A stretch of 64,000 nt of DNA from Alkalibacter saccharofermentans DSM 14828. Lineage in GTDB: Bacteria; Bacillota; Clostridia; Eubacteriales; Alkalibacteraceae. Position 1 is the stretch's first letter. The number at the start of each line of letters is the position of its first letter. The notes below the pieces were generated by a model. The model ran no database searches. It saw only the letters and a program-made list of their open reading frames with translations, and was not told where the DNA came from. The stretch covers positions 62,001-126,000 of the forward strand of contig NZ_FQTU01000004.1 of assembly GCF_900128885.1 (NCBI RefSeq), written 5' to 3'. Position numbers and translations under genes: made by a program. Of the stretch, positions 33,843 through 43,661 are shown in pieces.

Positions 33843-35126
33843 CTACATACCTGTAATCGCTTTTGATAAATAACCCACAATCAAACCTAATATACCATAA
33901 TCCATCTCACCCCAAGATGTTCCCGATGATATTAACACTTCCCCAGTTAATGGTATTAGCAATGCAATTGTAAAACTAATCATTACTGATGAAATTATTG
34001 CTGATAAAATAGCCCCACGTTTTCCACCAGTAACATTTCCAAATACTGCTGCAGGGCCGCTAGCAAAGAAGTGTGGTACAACTCCAGCTATAACTACATA
34101 TTTGAATGCTAAAGGTCCCGCCATCAATAAAGTGAATACTAACCCTAATGGAAAGCTTATTAAAAAGCCTAATAACCACGCATTTGGAGCATATGGCATA
34201 ACTACAGGACAATCTAAGCCAGGTTTTGCATCAGGTACAATTTTTTCAGATATTCCTTTAAAGGCTGGTACTATTTCAGCAATAATCATTCTTACACCTG
34301 CCAACAAGACCGTTATACCAGCACCAAATTGAAGACCTTGCATTATTGACCACATTATCCTATCTTGTGTTCCAGTATAATTTGAAGCTATATCTCCACC
34401 AGCAATGAACGCTACTACTATGAACACAATTACCATTGTAGATCCAGTTGCCAAAGTAGTATCTCTGAAAAACATAGCCCATTTTGGCAATTTTATTTTT
34501 TCTGTACTGTCTTCAGGATCTCCTACAAATTTTCCAAGAAATGCACCTATGAAACAACCTATGTTCGTAGAATGGGCATATGCAATTCCTGCATTATTTG
34601 TTATTTTATCCATATATGGTTGAACTAGTGCTATAATCAACGGGCAGTATATACCGACAATCAATCCACCTAGTAGAACTAGGGCCATACCAGAGAGAGG
34701 TGTATAAAGCTCCAACATCACCGTTACAAGAAGTGCTATATATAATAAATGATGTCCAGTTACATATATATATTTGAATTTAGTTAATCTTGCAACAATT
34801 ACATTGACGCAAAATCCTGTTACCATAACCAGTGCACCACTAGCACCATATTCTAACAACGCTACTGATGCGATAGCTTCGTCATTGGGTACTATACCCG
34901 TGATCCCAAGAGATGCTTCTAGCATCCCTCCAATTGGTGAAAGTATACCTACTATGTGCCCAGCACCTAATCCAAGTATCATGAAACCTATGATTGTTTT
35001 CATAGTTCCACCGATTATATCTGAAAAATCTTTCTTTTGAACTAGTAATCCGACTAGAGCAATTGCTCCTAAAAGGATTGCTGGTTCTCCTAATATTTGC
35101 GTCGCAATGTATGAGATGATATTCAT
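33843..35126 (-). CDS. PTS ascorbate-family EIIC permease (UlaA-like)
   Basis: A 427-residue permease with 10-11 hydrophobic segments, of the UlaA/SgaT family rather than the fructose family. ILGEPAILLGAIALVGLLVQKK at the N-terminus, the TMKTIIGFMILGLGAG stretch, and VVPHFFASGPAAVFGN in the C-terminal half fit that family. GGGGGTAAG precedes the ATG. It works with the EIIB gene 337 bp upstream; no separate EIIA gene is present, so the EIIA domain of the PRD regulator (same EIIA_2 family as UlaC) may donate phosphate. UlaA-family members transport several substrates besides ascorbate, so specificity is open. Confidence 0.9.
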   Translation of the reverse strand: MNIISYIATQILGEPAILLGAIALVGLLVQKKDFSDIIGGTMKTIIGFMILGLGAGHIVGILSPIGGMLEASLGITGIVPNDEAIASVALLEYGASGALVMVTGFCVNVIVARLTKFKYIYVTGHHLLYIALLVTVMLELYTPLSGMALVLLGGLIVGIYCPLIIALVQPYMDKITNNAGIAYAHSTNIGCFIGAFLGKFVGDPEDSTEKIKLPKWAMFFRDTTLATGSTMVIVFIVVAFIAGGDIASNYTGTQDRIMWSIMQGLQFGAGITVLLAGVRMIIAEIVPAFKGISEKIVPDAKPGLDCPVVMPYAPNAWLLGFLISFPLGLVFTLLMAGPLAFKYVVIAGVVPHFFASGPAAVFGNVTGGKRGAILSAIISSVMISFTIALLIPLTGEVLISSGTSWGEMDYGILGLIVGYLSKAITGM

Positions 35127-35375
35127 TAATCTTACCCCCTATGTTCATTAATTTTTATTTAAATCAAGATAGTATAATAGATTTTACAAATTTCGTTAAT
35201 ATATTAATCTGAACAAATGCAAAGTTTGATTATTTAAATATTGATTTATTTATAATTTGTCTGTTATGATTTTTTCATGTACTTTATGCACCACCTTCTA
35301 AACAAGTTAATGTGTAAATATTTGTATTAATAACTATATTCGTAACTTTTTTGTTATAATTAATTTAATAACACG

Positions 35376-35416
35376 GGAAGTTCTTCTAATGTATCCCAAT
35401 TAATTGAAGAGCTTCC
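35376..35416 (-). other. Imperfect hairpin between EIIB and EIIC
   Basis: GGAAGTTCTTC (35376-35386) pairs with GAAGAGCTTCC (35406-35416) with one G-U, in the 336-bp gap 35127-35462. A TTATAAT box lies nearby at 35354-35360 on the plus strand. The gap may hold an internal promoter or mRNA processing site; no gene is seen. Confidence 0.35.
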
Positions 35417-35462
35417 TTCATATTCGTAAGATCAAAATCCTATCTAAATTTAATACATTATT

Positions 35463-35744
35463 TCATAAGTTTAATTCTTCAATAATAGTTTGCAATTTTT
35501 CTTTCATTTCATCAGTTCCTGCAACATTTTGTACTGATACATATTTTTTGCCTGATCCATCAAAATATTTTTCTAAGTCAGAAGTAATTACAAAGAAGTC
35601 ACAATCAGCGTTAATCATAGTCCCCAAATCTCCATGTGCAACATTAAAATTTGTTATCTCCATTTCTTTTAAAGCTCTTTCACATGTCATTTTTAATAAT
35701 AAACAAGTTCCTAAACCACACCCACATGCTGTTGCAATTTTCAT
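35463..35744 (-). CDS. PTS lactose/ascorbate-type EIIB component (UlaB-like)
   Basis: A 93-residue EIIB with phosphocysteine motif ACGCGLGTCLLLK at residues 6-17, the galactitol/ascorbate EIIB pattern. AAGGGGG precedes the ATG. It pairs with the UlaA-like EIIC. Its start lies 15 bp after the native stop codon of GRE3, seen on the far side of the IS3 insertion, which shows that GRE3, EIIB and EIIC formed one transcription unit before the insertion. The IS now separates EIIB from the operon's upstream promoter. Confidence 0.9.
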   Translation of the reverse strand: MKIATACGCGLGTCLLLKMTCERALKEMEITNFNVAHGDLGTMINADCDFFVITSDLEKYFDGSGKKYVSVQNVAGTDEMKEKLQTIIEELNL

Positions 35745-35759
35745 ATCTAGACCCCCTTT

Positions 35760-35826
35760 CTATAAACAATATTCAGATCTGCTTATTATATCTTGCTGTT
35801 GTATGGGGTCTAATGCTGTAAATAAC
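35760..35826 (-). pseudogene. Severed 3' end of the GRE3 gene
   Basis: The minus strand reads LFTALDPIQQQDIISRSEYC-L then TAG at 35760-35762, the typical C-terminal tail of glycyl radical enzymes. Joined to the RVAGYSA of GRE3 at the TAAC duplication it restores a tail of 25 residues after the radical Gly, the same as in GRE1 and GRE2. It is cut off from the rest of the gene by the IS3 element. Confidence 0.85.
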
Positions 35827-35904
35827 CCTATGTGTTAGGATAGTTGTCATGAGCCTTAAAAAAATATATAGTAACTAAACAGACTAAATATTTTGGAGGA
35901 ACCC

Positions 35905-36402
35905 ATGGCAAAGTATACTGAAGAATTCAAACTGAGTATCATCAAACAGATGCTATCCCCGCAAAAGAAATCCGTTAGCCAACTAGAAAAAGAAACCGGT
36001 ATCGCTCGGCAAACCCTATTCGCATGGAAACGTCAAGCGAAAGAAAATGGCATTGTCATTACAGATGGTGAAGTCCAAACGGAAAAATGGAGCACGAAAG
36101 ACAAATTCATGATCGTAGTGGAAACCGCATCACTCAACAACGCAGAGCTATCAGAGTATTGCCGTAAAAAAGGTCTCTATGTCGAACAAGTGGAAGCCTG
36201 GAAAGATGCGTGCATGCAAGCAAATGGTGGTGTCGCCCAAGAAGCAGAAAAACTGAGTAAAGCCAATAAAGATAAAGAAAAAGAGATCCGAAAGCTTGAA
36301 AAAGAACTAAAGCGCAAGGAAGCAGCTTTGGCTGAAACCGCTGCACTTATTGTACTTCGAAAAAAGGCCCAAGCCATCTGGGGGGACAACGAGGAAGAAT
36401 GA
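35905..36402 (+). CDS. IS3-family transposase OrfA
   Basis: A 165-residue helix-turn-helix protein: YTEEFKLSIIKQMLSPQKKSVSQLEKETGIARQTLFAWKRQ (about 4-45), a second DNA-binding-like segment, and a strongly charged C-terminal coiled coil (KANKDKEKEIRKLEKELKRKE). Longer than the usual ~100-residue OrfA. GGAGGAACCC precedes the ATG at 35905; an in-frame ATG four codons upstream lies before the ribosome site. It overlaps orfB by 4 bp (ATGA), so coupling by termination-reinitiation is likely instead of the common -1 frameshift. Confidence 0.85.
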   Translation: MAKYTEEFKLSIIKQMLSPQKKSVSQLEKETGIARQTLFAWKRQAKENGIVITDGEVQTEKWSTKDKFMIVVETASLNNAELSEYCRKKGLYVEQVEAWKDACMQANGGVAQEAEKLSKANKDKEKEIRKLEKELKRKEAALAETAALIVLRKKAQAIWGDNEEE

Positions 36403-37457
36403 CATCACCGGAAGACCGATTGCTTGCAGTCAACTTCATTGCAGAAGCGGTCAGCAACGGAGCAAGAGAAATAAAGGCTTGCGAAGTCCTCGAAATCAGC
36501 CAAAGAACACTCCACAGATGGCGTAGTGATAAAGAACCGGCACAAGATCAAAGACCCCATGCAAAGCGCCCTGAGCCCAAAAACAAGCTGAGTGATCACG
36601 AAAGAAAAAAGATCATTGAAGTGGCAAACTCTACCGAGTTTCAGAGTATGCCTCCCAGCCAAATCGTTCCGGCATTGGCGGATAAAGGCGAATACATCGC
36701 ATCAGAATCTACCATGTATCGAGTACTCAAAGAGAAAGAGATGAACAAGCACAGAGGGGCTGTCAAAAAAGCGATAAAACGTGCAATATCAACACATTGC
36801 GCAGATGGACCCAATCAGGTATGGATGTGGGATATCACGTATCTGCCGGCATATGTGAAAGGATTGTATTTATACCTGTATTTGATCATCGACTTGTTCA
36901 GCCGTAAAGTCGTTGGCTGGGAAGTTTGGGAGAAAGAAAGTTCTGAATACGCCAGCCAGGTCGTTCGAAAAGCGATAATGGCGGAGAATCGGACCCATGA
37001 TCCACAACCTTTGATTCTTCATTCAGACAATGGAAGTCCCATGAAAGGGGCAACCCTTCTGGAGACATTATATTCACTGGGCATTGTACCTTCAAACAGT
37101 CGGCCAAGAGTGAGCAACGACAACGCTTATGCAGAATCCGTATTCAAGACATTCAAATATCGACCCGGATTTCCACATAAGGGTTTTGCAACCATTGATG
37201 ATGCCAGGAGTTGGGTGCAGAAATTTTCAAGGTGGTACAACACACAGCATCACCACAGTGGTCTTAATTTTCTGACCCCCAACCAGCGACATGACGGACT
37301 GAGTGATCAGATATTTGCGCAACGCATCGCAGTTTATGAAGCAGCAAAAACAATGAATCCACAGCGTTGGTCACGTAGCATTAGGGATTGGTCAATTGAG
37401 GATAAGGTTTGGCTTAATCCCGAAAAGTCACAAGATAAAGATCTTCAAATCTTATAA
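36399..37457 (+). CDS. IS3-family transposase OrfB (DDE integrase)
   Basis: A 352-residue rve-type integrase. An N-terminal HTH (AREIKACEVLEISQRTLHRWR) leads to the DDE catalytic core: Asp in VWMWDITYLP, Asp in LHSDNGSPMKG, and Glu in NDNAYAESVFKTFKYRPGFP, then WYNTQHHHSGLNFLTP. All three acidic residues are intact, so the element should be active. Base composition is clearly richer in GC than the flanking GRE and EIIB genes, fitting recent arrival. Confidence 0.9.
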   Translation: MTSPEDRLLAVNFIAEAVSNGAREIKACEVLEISQRTLHRWRSDKEPAQDQRPHAKRPEPKNKLSDHERKKIIEVANSTEFQSMPPSQIVPALADKGEYIASESTMYRVLKEKEMNKHRGAVKKAIKRAISTHCADGPNQVWMWDITYLPAYVKGLYLYLYLIIDLFSRKVVGWEVWEKESSEYASQVVRKAIMAENRTHDPQPLILHSDNGSPMKGATLLETLYSLGIVPSNSRPRVSNDNAYAESVFKTFKYRPGFPHKGFATIDDARSWVQKFSRWYNTQHHHSGLNFLTPNQRHDGLSDQIFAQRIAVYEAAKTMNPQRWSRSIRDWSIEDKVWLNPEKSQDKDLQIL

Positions 37458-39845
37458 AAACTTATTACAAATTTTTAAGGTTTGCACGACAACTATGTTG
37501 ACAAACACCGATAACGCACTGTATCCCGCTACTCTAACTACTAAATCTCTATATTCTTCTGGATTTTCCTGTGCTTTCTTAAGTATATCTGTCGAAATAA
37601 TATTGAATTGAACATGCCATCCCATCTTAGAAAAAAATGTTTTTATTAATGAAATAAATTTATTTATATCAGAATTATTTTTTAGTATACTAGGTTGAAA
37701 TCTCATATTTAATAATTGTCCACCAGTTGTTAATAAAGTAGATAATTTTGATACTGAGTTAAATACTGCTGTTGGACCAAATTTTTCAGTACCATGCATA
37801 GGTGATATACCATCTGCCATTGGCTGGTTGGCCTTTCTTCCATCAGCGCTTGCCCCACATGCCTTTCCGCAAGGTACATTGGCAGAAATTGTTACTGTTG
37901 CAGGCATAAATATTCCTCCTATTGGCCCCCTTCCAAATCTTGTATTCTTATACTTAACAATATCTCTAATAAAAATGTCATAAGCCTCTCTTGTCAGATT
38001 ATCAACTTCATCAATATCATTCCCATATTTTTCTGCATGATTTAATAATATTTGTCTAATTTTTTCGCCCTCCACTCCATCAAAATCATTATCTAATGCT
38101 TTTTTTAAATCATTCAATGTTATCTTTTTTTCATCAAAGCACAATTTTTTGATTGCATATAAAGAATTCCCAACATTTGGCACCCCGACTTGGCAACCAC
38201 TTATCATATCATAAATAGCCCCACCTTCTTTAATAGTCTTCCCTCTTCCTATACAATTTTGTACCAATGCAGAACATACAATATCTGGCACTAACTCTTC
38301 CATCGCCAAATCGTTAATGTTATCAGCTATAACATGTAACTTTGTAAAATATTTCAATTGTTTTTCCCAAGCTTTCATTACCATCTCAAATGATGTAAAA
38401 TCATCTAACTTGCCTAGCCCTTCTTCTAGTTGTATTCCACTTCTAGTATCTACACCATTATTTAAAGCCAATTCTAATACTTTTAATAAATTTAACTTAC
38501 TCTTTCCATTTGCCCTATAACCCCATTTTCCTGGAACTTGAACCTCCAAACAACCCATTGTTGCATAATTATAAGCATCTTCTTTCTCAACCCCTCTGAG
38601 TATAAGTGATGGTATTATAACTTCATCATTTACTAACGCAGGCATACCAAATCCCTCTTTAATAACATCAACACACATCATCATAAGCTTTTCCGGTGAA
38701 TTTTGATGAATTCTCACGTAAAAATTTGGCTCACTTAACTTAATATCACCTAAAGATTTGAGCATTAAATAAGTTAATTCATTAGTCTGATCATTACCAT
38801 TAACATCCTGACCCCCAACAATGATATTTTGATATGTTGGATAACCTGCAACAAATTTTGTATGCGTCCAAGGACGTAATTTAATTATCGAAAAGATTTT
38901 AATGTAGAAACAGTGCATTAATTCTTTAGCAAATCCCTTGTCTATAATTTCAGAATCAATATCATTTTTATAATATTTATATAGATATTGATCCACCCTT
39001 CCTAAAGACATTGAATGACCATTAGATTCAATCTGTAGTATTAAATGCACAAAGTATAACAGCTGAATAGCTTCATAATAATTTTCAGGCGGTTTCATAG
39101 AAATATTTTTACATACCATATGAATCTTCTCTAATTCATCTTTTCTGGCAATTATATCAGTCTTACTAATTAATTCTTTAGCTAAATCTGCATACCTATT
39201 GATAAATCTAGTACAACCTTCAATTGTAATTATAACTGCTTGTAAAAATATTCTCTTCCTTAAATCTTCTGGATTAGTTTCATCTAAATTCCTTAGTTCT
39301 TGTTCTGCTTTATTTTTCAAGCCACCGAAACCTAAGTCAAGTATCATTTTATAATCAGCAATTATATGGCCTTCACCTGCAGTTACATTTCCCTCCCAAC
39401 CTAAAACACCTATATATTTTTTGTCTTTTAAAACATCTTGAGTTTGCGTCTTGTAGACTCTGTCTTTTAAAGTTTTTCCTTTCCAAAATTGCAGTATTTC
39501 CCTTAATTCATTTTTATATTCTTCTTTTAAATAGAATCTATCTCCATCTCTTTTCTCAAACTCATCGACTTCATTATAAATCCAATCCCATGAATATTCT
39601 GGAAAGATTGGTGCAGTTCTAGTTTTATATGCCTGGTTTCCTACAATCATTTCACCATCTTCAATATAAATCGACATATTGTCTAAAACTTCTTTAACCA
39701 TTTTTGCTCTTTTTATATCAATAGGCATATCTTCATTTTCTTTATAGACATTCGTTATTATTCTGGCTCTTTCAATACATATTTCAGGTTGAGCTTCAAC
39801 CACTGTCTTTCTTAGCTTTTCAATTCTTTTACTCATCCCACTCAT
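37452..39845 (-). pseudogene. Glycyl radical enzyme 3, C-terminus replaced by IS3
   Basis: The surviving frame gives about 797 residues, of which native GRE3 sequence covers 37512-39845. The thiyl loop is MGCLEVQVPGKWGYR (Cys432, Glu434) and the radical loop RVAGYSAL with Gly774. Immediately after YSAL the sequence runs into the IS end (SVFVN-IVVVQTLKICNKFL, mostly IS-encoded) and stops. The native last ~20 residues lie at 35760-35826. That tail packs in the glycyl radical domain, so activity is probably lost or impaired. The ATG at 39845 follows AAGGGAGAAG and overlaps the regulator's end by 17 bp. The GCLE loop and PGKWGYR set it apart from GRE1 and GRE2. Confidence 0.85.
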
Positions 39846-41988
39846 TAATACTTCTCCCTTCAGACACGTTCTCAATCAAATTAAGCACTTCTCTAATATC
39901 TTTACTTTCCCTTAGAATTCTTATGTAATTTTCATTACTTAAGATAGAACTTAAATCCGCCATAACTTTTAAATGTGAGTTATTGTCAGTCGCACTTAAT
40001 GCAAAAACCAAATCAACCGGATCATTATCTTTGTTGCCAAATTCCACAGGTTTATCTAGCCTAACCAAACTCATTGAAACCTTTTTAGACCCATTACCTG
40101 GTCTAGCATGTGGCATAGCAATTCCTTTCGCTATAACAATATAAGGTCCCAGTTCTTTAACCGATTCGATCATAGCATCAATATATCTAGACTCTGCACA
40201 ATCAGCTTCTACTAATAACCTTCCAGCCTCATATACAGATTCTTCCCAATTATTTGCATGATGACATAAGTTTATATTTTCTTCTTTCAGCACATCTGAT
40301 AACATAGGCAAATCTTCTCCTTTTTCGTAATATTGAAAAAATTCTATTTTTAATTCTTTTGTTAGTGAATCCCTATCTTGTATTTCGCAATGTTTTTCGA
40401 TAATTGATAATAGCTCCATAATATTTGGCTTGTATTTATTATTTTCTGCTATAAATTGAACATTTAAGAAAGTTTCAATTTTTTTAATATCTTCCATAGT
40501 CAATAATGGTGAAACTTTAACTACTTTTTTATTTGAACTAATATCAAAATCTACTGTCGCTATAATAAGATCGACTGAATTTAAATCATCATCTGTTATG
40601 TCTAAAACCGATACTTCTTTTACAATCTCTAATTTTGGAAATTCATACTTCATTCTTGATGACAGCATTTTAACGGTACCAAAACCACTCCCACAAACTA
40701 GTAAAGCCCTTATTTCATTTTTTATCTTTCTTTTAGATCTTTCAATGCTTGCTCCTATATGAAGTGTTATATATGCCACTTCATCATCTGGTATTTGGTC
40801 TACACCATAATTTCTAAATAAATTTTCACATTGTATTTTTACAACATTGAAAACATTTTTATATTTAACTTTTATTTCATTTAGCATTGGGTTATTAATA
40901 AACATTTTATTGGACATTCGGACTAAAGCTGGTTCTAGATGAAGCATTATCCCTTTAATTAATTGATCGTCTATTAATATCTTCTCACTTATTTTTTTAT
41001 CAATATTATTAATTAAACGCAGGCTAAGGTCTTTCAATGTATTATCGTCTTCTTGTTTCCTGTGTGTTTTAGTTTTGGAACCAAGCAAATGCAATGTTAT
41101 ATAACCTATCTCATCATCATTAATTACAACGTCAAACTTTTCTTGATATTCATTTACGACCGATTTTATTATATTGAACTCATGATTATTCATTATTTTT
41201 TCTAAGTTTCTTGCTTCAAAACAAATTGCTTTTTTTGATTTTAGTCTTTTAACAGCTAAGGCAATATGCACCATTAACGCAATGAATGAAGAATCGACAA
41301 GTTTCGTATCTGTTTCTTTCTCAAGCCTTGTAATTAATTCACCTAATAATCTAATATCTATACCATTAAAAATCATATTAAAATATTGGGATGATACGTA
41401 ATCCATACTCGTTGATGTATCTATTATCTCTGATGATAATTTCTCAAGATATCTTACAATATATTTACTATCTATTTCATAGCTTAATAGTTCTGTTACA
41501 GATTTCCTCCAATCACTCTCAGTAGTTTTTATAAATATACCTTTTTTGGTTTTTTTTATAAGTTGTATGTTTTTTTCTTGAAACCAAATTTCTACATCTT
41601 TAAGTGTTTTTGCGACAACAGATTTCCCTAAGCAAAGTTCTTCACTTAAATCACCAATTGTTATTGGTTTGTCAGCTGCTAATAATCTAGAAATTATATA
41701 TTTCTTCTTTTGCTCATTTGTTAAAAATACCTCCTCCGGAGTCTTTGAATTTAATTCATTTAAAACTTTATATTTTTGTTCTTTTGAACTTTTAATCAAT
41801 ATCCCCAATTTAGGAACTTTGTACATAAGTATATTGTATGATTTTAGAAGGTCTTCTATTTCATCTAAATCATATCTGATAGTGCGCGTACTGACATTAA
41901 ACTTATTTGATATTTTTTTTGCACTTATATAATCAGTCTGATTAAATAAAAACTCTAAAATTTTTTTTGTTCTTAGCTTAAGATACAA
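39829..41988 (-). CDS. PRD-containing transcriptional regulator with EIIB and EIIA domains
   Basis: A 719-residue regulator of the MtlR/LicR type. Two HTH segments (first KKISNKFNVSTRTIRYDLDEIEDLL), PRD1 with His in LMVHIALAVKRLK and TLHLLGSK, PRD2 with MLHLEPALVRM and TLHIGASIERSKR, an EIIB domain with the phospho-Cys in LLVCGSGFGTV, and a C-terminal EIIA domain with His in IAMPHARPG. GGAGAGG lies five bases before a TTG at 41988, which is preferred to an ATG seven codons upstream that has no ribosome site. First gene of the GRE3/ascorbate-type PTS operon. Because the operon lacks a separate EIIA, this domain may also serve transport. Confidence 0.9.
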   Translation of the reverse strand: MYLKLRTKKILEFLFNQTDYISAKKISNKFNVSTRTIRYDLDEIEDLLKSYNILMYKVPKLGILIKSSKEQKYKVLNELNSKTPEEVFLTNEQKKKYIISRLLAADKPITIGDLSEELCLGKSVVAKTLKDVEIWFQEKNIQLIKKTKKGIFIKTTESDWRKSVTELLSYEIDSKYIVRYLEKLSSEIIDTSTSMDYVSSQYFNMIFNGIDIRLLGELITRLEKETDTKLVDSSFIALMVHIALAVKRLKSKKAICFEARNLEKIMNNHEFNIIKSVVNEYQEKFDVVINDDEIGYITLHLLGSKTKTHRKQEDDNTLKDLSLRLINNIDKKISEKILIDDQLIKGIMLHLEPALVRMSNKMFINNPMLNEIKVKYKNVFNVVKIQCENLFRNYGVDQIPDDEVAYITLHIGASIERSKRKIKNEIRALLVCGSGFGTVKMLSSRMKYEFPKLEIVKEVSVLDITDDDLNSVDLIIATVDFDISSNKKVVKVSPLLTMEDIKKIETFLNVQFIAENNKYKPNIMELLSIIEKHCEIQDRDSLTKELKIEFFQYYEKGEDLPMLSDVLKEENINLCHHANNWEESVYEAGRLLVEADCAESRYIDAMIESVKELGPYIVIAKGIAMPHARPGNGSKKVSMSLVRLDKPVEFGNKDNDPVDLVFALSATDNNSHLKVMADLSSILSNENYIRILRESKDIREVLNLIENVSEGRSINEWDE

Positions 41989-42073
41989 TTTGTCCTCTCC
42001 TATCCTCATTCAACTTATATGTTGCAATTTTATATTATATTTTTATTTTAGAAACAAAGTATTTTTCGGATTT

Positions 42074-42116
42074 GATTTAAACGTTTCATTCTCGATCGTA
42101 GTTTTTAGTTTAAATC
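42074..42116. promoter_or_regulatory. Inverted repeat upstream of the PRD regulator
   Basis: GATTTAAAC (42074-42082) and GTTTAAATC (42108-42116) are exact complements 25 bp apart, about 90-130 bp before the regulator start. GTTGCAATTT occurs at 42019 and 42215. The gap 42117-42300 shows no gene. Confidence 0.35.
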
Positions 42117-42307
42117 GCCAATTAATTGCTCTATATTACTGATTTACTTAATTATACTTGACGAACAACAGTTATTCAATACATCCAAAAGTGTTAATAA
42201 TTTCATTCTTATGTTGCAATTTGCATTTATTTGTTTTTCGAATTTTGTCATAATGGAATAATTCTAGTTTTGAATAATGACTAATACACGTACTAACGGA
42301 GATAGAT

Positions 42308-42410
42308 ATGCAATCTTCAATGAAACATCTAAAGAAATTTGACATCGCAATTGAAAAGCAAGTGGTCAATAATCGCATACTCACAATAAAACAAGCGGCC
42401 AGCAGGCCGC
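42308..42410 (+). pseudogene. N-terminal transposase remnant (ISNCY-like)
   Basis: After CGGAGATAGAT an ATG opens a frame reading MQSSMKHLKKFDIAIEKQVV then NNRILTIKQAAS, the usual start and first helix-turn-helix of ISNCY-type transposases. The frame is cut at about 42405-42414, where the IS1182 end begins. A relative lies at 28985-29125. Confidence 0.45.
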
Positions 42411-42548
42411 AACAGACTGTCGACAAAGTCCGAGGAAAACCTCGGGCTTTTCTACGTGTTTAGACCTTTAAAGCTAGTATTTTCAATGCTTTCAGGTCTT
42501 TTTTTGGTATAATAAAAGTATCAAGTCAAGGCGGTGAATAAGCTGATG

Positions 42549-43661
42549 ATGAGCAAAAACGTAGAAAAAAATCGTGAGCAAGTGCAAATATTTTGCATGG
42601 ATGACATGGTACCTGAGAATCACTTGCTTCGACTGATCGATTAGACCATTGACTGGAACTTCATTTATGAACTGGTCGCACAGAAGTATTCAGCAGAATC
42701 TGGACGTCCCAGCACAGATCCAGTGATGCTCATTAAAATCCCTTTTATCCAGTATCTCTACGGTATCAAAAGCATGCGCCAAATCGTCAAGGACATAGAA
42801 GTCAACGTCGCTTATCGGTGGTTTCTGGGGCTTGGAATGTTTGATAGTGTCCCTCATTTTTCTACCTTCAGCAAAAACTACACCCGAAGATTTAAAGATA
42901 CAGATTTGTTTGAGCAGATTTTCAGTCGAATTCTTGAGGAATCTTACAAGCTCAAACTGATTGATCATCGGGAAGTATTTGTGGACGCCACGCATGTGAA
43001 AGCTCATGCCAACAATCGAAAAATGCGTAGAAAAATTGCTAAAGAGGAGGCATTGTTCTACGAAAAACTCCTTCGTAAAGAGATCAACATGGATTGGGAA
43101 TCCAATGGGGAAAAACCCTTTGAAGACGAGGACGAAGATGATGGTCCACCTCCATTGCAAAACGATGAACCGTTATCGACTGGTAAAGTGGACAACAAGA
43201 AAGAACCAAAGACGATAAAATTCTCCCAAACAGATCCGGAAAGCGGATGGTTTCGCAAAGGGGAGCATAAACACGTTTTTGCCTACTCGGTGCAGACCGA
43301 TTGCGACAAGAATGGTTGGATCTTAGGCTACAGCATCCATCCAGGCAATCATCATGACAGTCGCACATTTAACAGGATCTATGAAAAGATCAAACACCAG
43401 GATATTAAGACTATGGTGCTTGACGCTGGCTTCAAAAATCCGGCTATAGCCAAGTGGCTCCTTGATTACGGAATTACTCCATTATTCCCCTATACTCGAC
43501 CTATGACGAAGAAGGGTTATTTCAACAAACAAGAGTTCGTTTACGATGAATACTATGATTGTTATATCTGTCCAAACAACCAAATCTTACGATATTCCAC
43601 AACAAACCGCCAAGGTTATAAGGAATACAAAAGCAATTCCTACTGGATAAAGTCTATATAA
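42549..43661 (+). pseudogene. IS1182-family transposase, amber codon and truncated
   Basis: From ATG 42549 the frame encodes the typical IS1182 start (MSKNVEKNREQVQIF), a TAG at 42642-42644 in the middle of the conserved RLID-x-TIDW region, then a long open stretch with SGRPSTDPVMLIKIPFIQYLYG, FVDATHVKAHAN and VLDAGFKNPAIAKWL. It breaks off after YKSNS, before the cysteine-rich C-terminal part, where the IS256 element begins. The element's left end is near 42414 (ACTGTCGACAAAG), followed by a CCGAGG/CCTCGG hairpin. Two lesions make it inactive unless the amber codon is suppressed. Confidence 0.85.

Larger units (their letters stand above)
35827..37511 (+). mobile_element. IS3-family insertion sequence inside the GRE3 gene
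   Basis: About 1.69 kb with two transposase frames. Imperfect terminal inverted repeats share ATAGTTGTC-x-TG then CCTTAAAAA: TAGTTGTCATGAGCCTTAAA on the left at 35841, and GTTGTCGTG...ACCTTAAAAA read inward from 37493 on the right. TAAC flanks both sides (35823-35826 and 37512-37515), a 4-bp target duplication within GRE3 codons. If the ends are instead trimmed to TG...CA the element would be 35833-37503 and the duplication would be lost, so the wider limits are preferred. It looks recent: both frames are open and the target is fully recoverable. Confidence 0.85.

Noticed and set aside
25124..39845. Annotating the three glycyl radical enzymes as pyruvate formate-lyases
   Set aside because: All have a single Cys in G-C-x-E instead of the adjacent Cys-Cys pair required for PFL chemistry.
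42172..42426. 84-codon minus-strand frame
   Set aside because: Cysteine-rich translation without similarity to any family I know; it lies opposite the transposase remnant and has no ribosome site.
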